In this document: one piece after another, positions 43,103-48,080 of the stretch
Numbering within the stretch: the first letter of the stretch is position 1
How the letters are laid out: each line of letters begins with the position of its first letter
DNA from: Planctomycetales bacterium
GTDB lineage: Bacteria; Planctomycetota; Planctomycetia; Isosphaerales; Isosphaeraceae
Direction of reading: 5' to 3'
Assembly (NCBI GenBank): GCA_027449865.1
Contig: DAIDKV010000271.1
Span: forward strand, 1-48,080
DNA length: 48,080 bases
Notes under the pieces: model-generated
Seen by the model: only the letters and a program-made list of their open reading frames with translations
What the model was told of the DNA's origin: nothing
Databases searched by the model: none
Program-made: the position numbers and the translations under genes

Positions 43103-46087
43103 ATGAGATCTGACGAGATCCAGACCCCGCGGGCGCCAGGGAAGGCGGCCGCGGGTCGAAGCCGAAGGACGCCGGGCGCCTCGATCGCTCCCCGGCCCGA
43201 CGCCGGCGCGCCGGCGATGGGCAGGACCGCGACCGCGACCGCCGCGCGATCCTCGACGAGGGCCCGTCGGGCGCTTGGCCTGGCGGCCCTCGCGGCGACG
43301 TTCCTGGTGCTGGCCGTGCCTCCTCGCTCTCTCGCGCAGAGCCATTTGCCCGAGGGACCAATCTCCGAGATCCGCTTCGAGGGGAATCACTCCATCCCGC
43401 CCGAGAAGATGAGGACGCGCCTGCTCAGCAAGGCCGGCCAGACTTTCGATCCCGGGAAGATCGACGCCGACGTCAAGAGCCTGATGTCGACCAACTGGTT
43501 CTCTCAGGTCGAAGCCTATTACGACGAGGCGCCGCCCAAGAGCGGTAAGTATGCGCTCATCTTCTCGGTCCGCGAGATGCCGGTGCTGACGAAGGTCGAA
43601 TTCCGCGGCCTCCGGAAGATCAAGCTCCGGGAGATCCAGGATACCACCGGGTTGAAGGTCGGCGAACGGGCCGATTACATGCGGACCCGGAACGCCGTCC
43701 ACCAGATCTACCGGCTCTACAAGGAAAAAGGTTACGACCTCGCCGAGGTCGAGCTGATCGAGGGAGGCAACCCCGGCGATACCAAGGTCGTGATGCAGAT
43801 CTTCGAGGGAGACAAGGCCAAGGTCTCCAGCATCGCGTTCGTCGGCAACCAGGCGATCAGCTCGGCGACGCTCCACACCCACATCGTCACCCGCCCCTCG
43901 CTCTTCTTCGGACTCTTCGGAAAGTATCAGGACGGCATCCTCGACGAGGACAAGCAGAAGCTTCTCGAATACTACCAGGGGCTCGGCTACTTCGAGGCGC
44001 AGGTGACACCGGTGACGCGGTCCGGCGACAAGCCTGGCGAGAAGCGGGTGACGTACGTGATCCACGAGGGGCCCCGGTACTCGGTCCGCAAGGTGATCCT
44101 GGAAGGAAATGAGAAGCTCAAAACCCCCGCGCTGATGGCCGACCTGGAACTGCACTCGAACAAGCCCTACCTGCTCGGGATGCGCGAGGCCGACAAGAAT
44201 CGGATTCTTCTCAAATACCACGAGATCGGCTGCATCGACGCCGACGTGGGAGTCGAGCCCAGGTTCACCAACCAGCTTGGCGTGGTGGACCTGCTCTACA
44301 AGATTTACGAGGGTGAGCCCTACCTGATGGGCCGGCTCGACATCAAGGGGAACGATCGAACGCGGGAGAAGGTGATTCGTCGAGAAGCGGTGCAGGCGGG
44401 ATTGCTCCCCGGAGAGGTGCTCGACCGAACCCGGATCGACATCTTCAAGCAACGCCTGGCGTCGCTCGGTTACTTCACCAACGATCCCGAGAAGAAGGAG
44501 AAGCAGATCCGGGTCGACATCGTGCCGAACTCCAAGCGCCCGCACGACCAGCCCTATGGCGACCAGGTGCTCCCGCAGCTCGACCAGTTGACCGTGACCG
44601 GAGCCGGTCCCGGAACGCGGATGCAGGACGACTCGGTGGCGCAGGCCCGGATGCAGGAGCCGTCGACGCCCTCCGATGGCCCGACGCAGGGGATCCCGGT
44701 CCCCGATCCTCTCCCCATGTCGCCGGGCGGCCGCGCCGGCGCCGGCGCCACCGTGCCGGGCGGACTGCTGGGCGACAACCCCTTCAGCCCACCGGCGGAC
44801 AGTCCGCCGGCCGATGCTCCTCCGCTGGATAGCCTCCCGCCAATCACGGTGCCCGAGCCGCCGGCCGACGTCACCGGAGGGCCGACCGTCCCCGGCGCCC
44901 CTGGGACCGGCGCCCCGCCTCCAGTCGGCGCGGGCGAGCCCAAGGGGTCGTTCCCAAGCATCCCGGGCATGGACGCCACCGACGTCGGCCCCGACCGCAC
45001 CGATCCGTTCCGCAACCGATCGTATGCCGACGTGGTGACCTCGGTCGAGGAGGCACCCACCGGCCGCTTCATGATCAGCGTCGGCGCCAACAGCTTCCAG
45101 GGGCTGATGGGAACGATCTCGATCATGGAGAAGAACTTCGACGTGTTCAATCCGCCGAAGAGCTGGAGCGACATCGTCAACAGCAAGGCGTTCCGAGGCG
45201 GCGGGCAGGAGTTCAGCCTCTACCTGATGGCCGGTACTCTGATCAATTCGATGCAGGTCTCGATCCGCGACCCCTACCTGTTCGACCTTCCGATCGGCGG
45301 CTCGGTCTCGGGCTACGTCTTCCAGCGTCTCTATCCGAACTGGTTCGAGCAGCGGGGCGGCGGCCGGGTGACCGTCGGGCGGCAAGTGGGGACGATGACC
45401 TACGCGAGCCTCTCGGCCTGGGCCGAGGATGTCGACTTCTTCGGCTATCAGACCCCAGCGCCGGCCGATTACCTGGCGGCGAGCGGATACACGCAACTCT
45501 ACGCGCTCATGCCGAGCTTCCGGATTGACAACCGGAACAACCCGACCATGCCGACGAAGGGACAGTACGCGAATTTCTCGGTCGAGCAGGGCTTCGGCTC
45601 GTTCACGTTCACCAAGTTCGACGCCGAGGGCCGGATGTACTTCCCGGTCTTCCAGCGCCCGGACGGGACCGGGACGCAGTTCTTCACGGTCCGCGGCCAC
45701 TTCGGCGTGGCGACCGAGTCGACGCCGGTCTACGAGCGGTTCTTCACCGGTAACTTCGGCAGTCTCCGAGGTTTCCAGTACCGGTCGGTCAGCCCGCACG
45801 CCTTCGGCGTCCCGACCGGCGGTGTGATGATGGCCGTCGGCTCGGTCGAGTACCAGTTCCCCTGGACGGCCCGCGACACCCTCAGCCAGATCCTTTTCAC
45901 CGACTTCGGCACCGTCACCGGCAACTACCAGCTCAGCGACATGCGGGTCTCGATCGGCACCGGGTTGAAGGTCCACCTGCCGATGATGGGCCCGATGCCG
46001 TTCGAGTTCGATCTGGCCTTCCCCGTCATGCACGCCTACGGCGACAAGGTCCAGTACTTCAACTTCTCCGTGAGCGGGTTCTATTGA
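43103..46087 (+). CDS. bamA: Outer membrane protein assembly factor BamA (Omp85) with long Pro/Gly-rich insert
   Basis: 994 residues. BamA inserts beta-barrel proteins into the outer membrane. A signal-like helix (ALGLAALAATFLVLAVPPRSLAQ) comes after an unusually long basic N-terminus. POTRA-type repeats run from about residue 86 (ISEIRFEGNHSIPPEKMRTR) to 475, with repeat starts such as VLTKVEFRGLRKIKLREI, VSSIAFVGNQAISSATL, YSVRKVILEGNEKLKTP and LMGRLDIKGNDRTREKV, i.e. five. Residues 480-640 are a Pro/Gly/Ala-rich linker without counterpart in the usual protein. The barrel is about 650-994 and ends in the expected aromatic residue (NFSVSGFY). ATG 43103 follows AGGAAA; ATG 43217 is an alternative nearer the signal. 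Confidence 0.9.
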   Translation: MRSDEIQTPRAPGKAAAGRSRRTPGASIAPRPDAGAPAMGRTATATAARSSTRARRALGLAALAATFLVLAVPPRSLAQSHLPEGPISEIRFEGNHSIPPEKMRTRLLSKAGQTFDPGKIDADVKSLMSTNWFSQVEAYYDEAPPKSGKYALIFSVREMPVLTKVEFRGLRKIKLREIQDTTGLKVGERADYMRTRNAVHQIYRLYKEKGYDLAEVELIEGGNPGDTKVVMQIFEGDKAKVSSIAFVGNQAISSATLHTHIVTRPSLFFGLFGKYQDGILDEDKQKLLEYYQGLGYFEAQVTPVTRSGDKPGEKRVTYVIHEGPRYSVRKVILEGNEKLKTPALMADLELHSNKPYLLGMREADKNRILLKYHEIGCIDADVGVEPRFTNQLGVVDLLYKIYEGEPYLMGRLDIKGNDRTREKVIRREAVQAGLLPGEVLDRTRIDIFKQRLASLGYFTNDPEKKEKQIRVDIVPNSKRPHDQPYGDQVLPQLDQLTVTGAGPGTRMQDDSVAQARMQEPSTPSDGPTQGIPVPDPLPMSPGGRAGAGATVPGGLLGDNPFSPPADSPPADAPPLDSLPPITVPEPPADVTGGPTVPGAPGTGAPPPVGAGEPKGSFPSIPGMDATDVGPDRTDPFRNRSYADVVTSVEEAPTGRFMISVGANSFQGLMGTISIMEKNFDVFNPPKSWSDIVNSKAFRGGGQEFSLYLMAGTLINSMQVSIRDPYLFDLPIGGSVSGYVFQRLYPNWFEQRGGGRVTVGRQVGTMTYASLSAWAEDVDFFGYQTPAPADYLAASGYTQLYALMPSFRIDNRNNPTMPTKGQYANFSVEQGFGSFTFTKFDAEGRMYFPVFQRPDGTGTQFFTVRGHFGVATESTPVYERFFTGNFGSLRGFQYRSVSPHAFGVPTGGVMMAVGSVEYQFPWTARDTLSQILFTDFGTVTGNYQLSDMRVSIGTGLKVHLPMMGPMPFEFDLAFPVMHAYGDKVQYFNFSVSGFY

Positions 46088-46091
46088 GAAT

Positions 46092-46139
46092 CGAGGGACG
46101 CGGGCGGATGGATCGAGGTTCCGTCGCCCGCGTCCCTCG
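46092..46139. terminator. Bidirectional hairpin terminator between bamA and the sigma factor gene
   Basis: CGAGGGACGCGGGCG at 46092-46106 pairs perfectly with CGCCCGCGTCCCTCG at 46125-46139 (15-bp stem, 18-base loop). It lies in the 67-base gap between two convergent genes. No T-tract is adjacent, but stem strength and location support a shared terminator. Confidence 0.8.
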
Positions 46140-46154
46140 TCGGACTCGTCTGGA

Positions 46155-47672
46155 TCAGCGGGCGGCTTCGGCCGGTGCATTGCCGCGGAAGGGCTGCAAG
46201 TTGACCTCCACGCCGGGAAGGAACATGCCCATTTTCATGTTGTAGACGTGGAGGTGATTCCCCTGGAGGACCTCGATGTCGCTCTCCGAAGCGTAAATCT
46301 TCGGCTCCTCGGGGCCTTTCAGATGGAGGACGGTCCAGGTCCTCGGGTAGGCGTCGCAGATATAGATGTCACGGCCCACCTGGTAGATAACCGCCATGGA
46401 CAGGATGCAGGGATGGAGTTCGCCCTCGGCGGGCTCCAGGAGCTCTACGGTCGTCCAGTCGCCCCTGGGACTGCTGAAGGCGGCAACTTCCCGGATGATC
46501 TTCCCTCTGTAGTCCAGGGCCAGCATGTTCTGGCCGACGACCGGAGCGGCCGTGACGCCCTCAGGGATCGGAAGCGACTTCCATCCCTTGTGGGCCTGCA
46601 AACTGAGGGCGAGCAGCGAGCGCCGATCCGGGGACTCGGCGACGATGATGGACGGCGAGCGGAGGTGCGGCATGCCCGAGACGAGGTTCGGGGAGTTCTT
46701 GCGGCGAGGCATCGGTGGCACGGAGAAGGCCTGAGCAGGCGTCGCGGACGGATCGGCCGGCTTCCGAACGTCCACACGTTTGGGCTGGGGTGATGGAGCC
46801 GAGGCCGGATCGGCGGGCTTCTTTTCCTGGACGGGCCGCGTGGCCCAGGCGACGCCGCCAGAGGCCGCGACCGTCGCGACGAGGACCATCGAGACCGCCT
46901 GGATCTTGTTCAGCAACATGGCGTTGAGGACTCCCCGACTGAGGGACTGGACCGAATTCGAGAGGGTGGCTGCCGCGGCGGTCCCGGCCGCGACGCCGAC
47001 GAGAGGATGGACCAGGGAAGGGGGGATGGTCGCGGCTCCGGGCGTCCATCGACCGGCCAGAATCACCGTCGAGACGGAGACCCCGCGCCGTTCGAGGCGT
47101 TCCCGGAGGAGCTGTCGACCGCGCGAGAGCCGTCCGCTGACCGTGCCGACCGGCCACGAGAGCAAACGGGCCGCTTCCTCGTGCGACCGGCCTTCGAGGT
47201 GACAGAGCACGATCGGATCCCTGTACTTGCCCGGGAGCCGGGCCAGTTCCTCGTGGAGGATCGGCGGGACGTCGAGGTCGGGGGCGTCGACGGATTCCGC
47301 CGCCACCTCGACCTCTCCGCCCCGGTATCGCGACGCCCGCGCCCGCGCCCGATGAGCCGTCCGGTAGGCGACGCCGTAAAGCCAGGGCGCGAGCGAATCG
47401 CCCACCCGGACCGATCGCGCCTTGCGGACCAGGACGAGAAAGGTCGCCTGAAAGGCGTCTTCCGCGTCCTGGGTCCGCCGGGCGATCTGTCGGCAGACGC
47501 CCATCACCATCGGGCCGTGCCGGTCCACCAGCGCTCGGAAAGCCGCCTCGGCCGCCTGACCACCCTCGTTGAACCGACCGAGGAGCTGGGCATCGGTCAT
47601 CCCGATGAGCGTTCCCGAGGTCCAGAGCCTTTCCAACGAGTCGCGAATCGACCGGCCGCCTGCTGGGATCAT
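46155..47672 (-). CDS. ECF RNA polymerase sigma factor with membrane-anchored C-terminal extension
   Basis: 505 residues, far longer than the 170-200 of a usual ECF sigma factor. Residues 25-190 are the sigma part: region 2 ALVDRHGPMVMGVCRQIARR and DAEDAFQATFLVLVRKARSV, region 4 LARLPGKYRDPIVLCHLEGR with SWPVGTVSGRLSRGRQLL. A transmembrane helix (IQAVSMVLVATVAASGGVAWA, near 255-275) follows, then a Pro/Lys linker and a 190-residue domain resembling propeller blades (IVAESPDRRSLLALSLQAHK, DWTTVELLEPAEGE). In planctomycetes such sigma factors are thought to sense signals through the extension, replacing an anti-sigma partner. ATG 47672 follows GGGGGAC; the open frame runs further up to 47999 without family-like sequence. 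Confidence 0.87.
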   Translation of the reverse strand: MIPAGGRSIRDSLERLWTSGTLIGMTDAQLLGRFNEGGQAAEAAFRALVDRHGPMVMGVCRQIARRTQDAEDAFQATFLVLVRKARSVRVGDSLAPWLYGVAYRTAHRARARASRYRGGEVEVAAESVDAPDLDVPPILHEELARLPGKYRDPIVLCHLEGRSHEEAARLLSWPVGTVSGRLSRGRQLLRERLERRGVSVSTVILAGRWTPGAATIPPSLVHPLVGVAAGTAAAATLSNSVQSLSRGVLNAMLLNKIQAVSMVLVATVAASGGVAWATRPVQEKKPADPASAPSPQPKRVDVRKPADPSATPAQAFSVPPMPRRKNSPNLVSGMPHLRSPSIIVAESPDRRSLLALSLQAHKGWKSLPIPEGVTAAPVVGQNMLALDYRGKIIREVAAFSSPRGDWTTVELLEPAEGELHPCILSMAVIYQVGRDIYICDAYPRTWTVLHLKGPEEPKIYASESDIEVLQGNHLHVYNMKMGMFLPGVEVNLQPFRGNAPAEAAR

Positions 47673-47833
47673 CGATGCGAGTCCCCCTTGTGTGTCCTTC
47701 CGCCCTGAAAATGCAGAGAACCGGCTCCGGCATACAACTTTCTGGGGAGAATTCCTATTTTCTCGCGAGCCGCCTGCCCGCCGGTAGGCAGACGCGACTT
47801 CCCGGGCCCCTTTCATTTGGGTAGGATGGACCC

Positions 47834-47992
47834 ATGTCCACAGAAGACCGACCCATCCTGATTGGAACGAGTGGATGGAGCTATCCCGAGTGGGACGGGG
47901 CGTTTTACCCACCCGTCCCAGACAGGAAAAGGGAGACATACCACGTCTGTTCGGCACAAAATTTGCGCGATCGGCTCTGCCAGGCAAAGTGA
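47834..47992 (+). pseudogene. Truncated DUF72 family gene (N-terminal fragment)
   Basis: ATG 47834 opens a 52-residue frame. Residues 8-27 (ILIGTSGWSYPEWDGAFYPP) match the N-terminus of DUF72 proteins, which normally have 240-300 residues. After about position 47908 the resemblance ends (VPDRKRETYHVCSAQ) and a stop follows at 47990-47992. The break is probably the edge of an insertion sequence, since a transposase-like start occurs 109 bases on. The DUF72 remainder would lie outside the window. Confidence 0.6.
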
Positions 47993-48080
47993 CTGCCATT
48001 CTGGCGGAGTCCTCGCATGGCGAAGCCGTCCCACGATAACCCGCTCGCTGGATGTAAGCTCCAGGGGCTCAAGTATCTCG
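47909..48080 (+). mobile_element. Probable left end of an insertion sequence, cut by the window edge
   Basis: DUF72 similarity stops near 47908, and the following DNA carries a new open frame from 48017. A spacing of about 100 bases between element end and transposase start is normal for insertion sequences. The terminal inverted repeat and target duplication cannot be verified because the other end is not in the window. Confidence 0.4.
48017..48080 (+). CDS. Possible transposase, N-terminal fragment only
   Basis: ATG 48017 begins MAKPSHDNPLAGCKLQGLKY and runs off the right edge after 21 residues. The words SHDNPLAGC and LQGLKYL remind me of IS4-type transposases annotated in planctomycetes, but this is from memory and the fragment is too short to prove it. 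The frame is open to the window end. Its position in an interrupted DUF72 gene supports the reading. Confidence 0.4.
   Translation, partial: MAKPSHDNPLAGCKLQGLKYL

Noticed and set aside
42550-43104. Possible genes on either strand between the Nudix gene and bamA
   Set aside because: Products are Arg/Pro/Ala-rich, overlap each other on both strands and lack ribosome binding sites.
43049-46180. Minus-strand open frame of 1043 codons
   Set aside because: It is antisense to bamA, which is unmistakable on the plus strand, and it reads through the terminator hairpin.

Overview
The window looks like chromosomal DNA from a planctomycete, most likely a member of the Isosphaeraceae or a close relative. 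The evidence is the high GC content, a LEPR-XLL-like protein, a DUF4058 protein, a redoxin / cytochrome c / copper-monooxygenase gene, an ECF sigma factor with a membrane-anchored C-terminal extension, a BamA homologue and Gfo/Idh/MocA and hydroxypyruvate-isomerase-like sugar enzymes. This assignment is by recognition of families, not by a database search. I see no rRNA, tRNA or CRISPR array.

Layout. 1-5826 (all minus): the ABC-F ATPase EttA (cut by the left edge), a bicupin dioxygenase-like protein, a double-GNAT acetyltransferase, a LEPR-XLL-like protein and a lipoprotein. 5995-12891: a type IV pilus / type II secretion-like locus in two divergent arms. The minus arm encodes a PilC/GspF platform protein and four small prepilins; the plus arm encodes the probable major pilin, a PilM-PilN fusion, a PilO-like and a PilP-like protein. 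No motor ATPase, prepilin peptidase or secretin is in view. 13019-18205 (minus): a tightly overlapped operon of a Gfo/Idh/MocA oxidoreductase, a PAS histidine kinase, a sugar-phosphate isomerase/epimerase and a two-module ABC permease. 18470-19831: a secreted WD40-like protein. 19835-23465 (minus): an overlapping trio of methyltransferase, polytopic glycosyltransferase-like protein and CDP-alcohol phosphotransferase, which suggests assembly of a lipid or lipid-linked glycan.

23780-33620: mostly single genes (possible DUF2617, ADP-ribosylglycohydrolase, TPR, small Zn-finger-like protein, ABC1/UbiB kinase-like protein, DUF4058, DHA2 transporter, Tat-exported hydroxypyruvate isomerase-like protein, an unrecognised protein). 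33750-39337: a K+ channel and a lipase divergently arranged, then a minus-strand copper/redox cluster (YHS-type protein, cytochrome c / Cu monooxygenase, redoxin). In this cluster a single in-frame TAG separates the redoxin from the cytochrome c / monooxygenase part, and no start codon lies before the heme motif. 39795-42647 (plus): a small membrane protein, two tandem paralogous membrane proteins, a lipoyl-like domain lacking its lysine, and a Nudix hydrolase. 43103-48080: BamA with a long Pro/Gly-rich insert, a strong bidirectional terminator, an ECF sigma factor, and at the right edge a DUF72 gene that stops after about 25 recognisable residues, probably interrupted by an insertion sequence whose transposase starts at 48017.

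No single new defence or mobile system stands out. The most unusual points are the amber-split redoxin/copper protein, the possible insertion-sequence disruption of the DUF72 gene, the altered catalytic or modification residues in the CDP-alcohol transferase and the lipoyl domain, the repetitive pilin tail, and two AT-rich palindromic elements between convergent genes.
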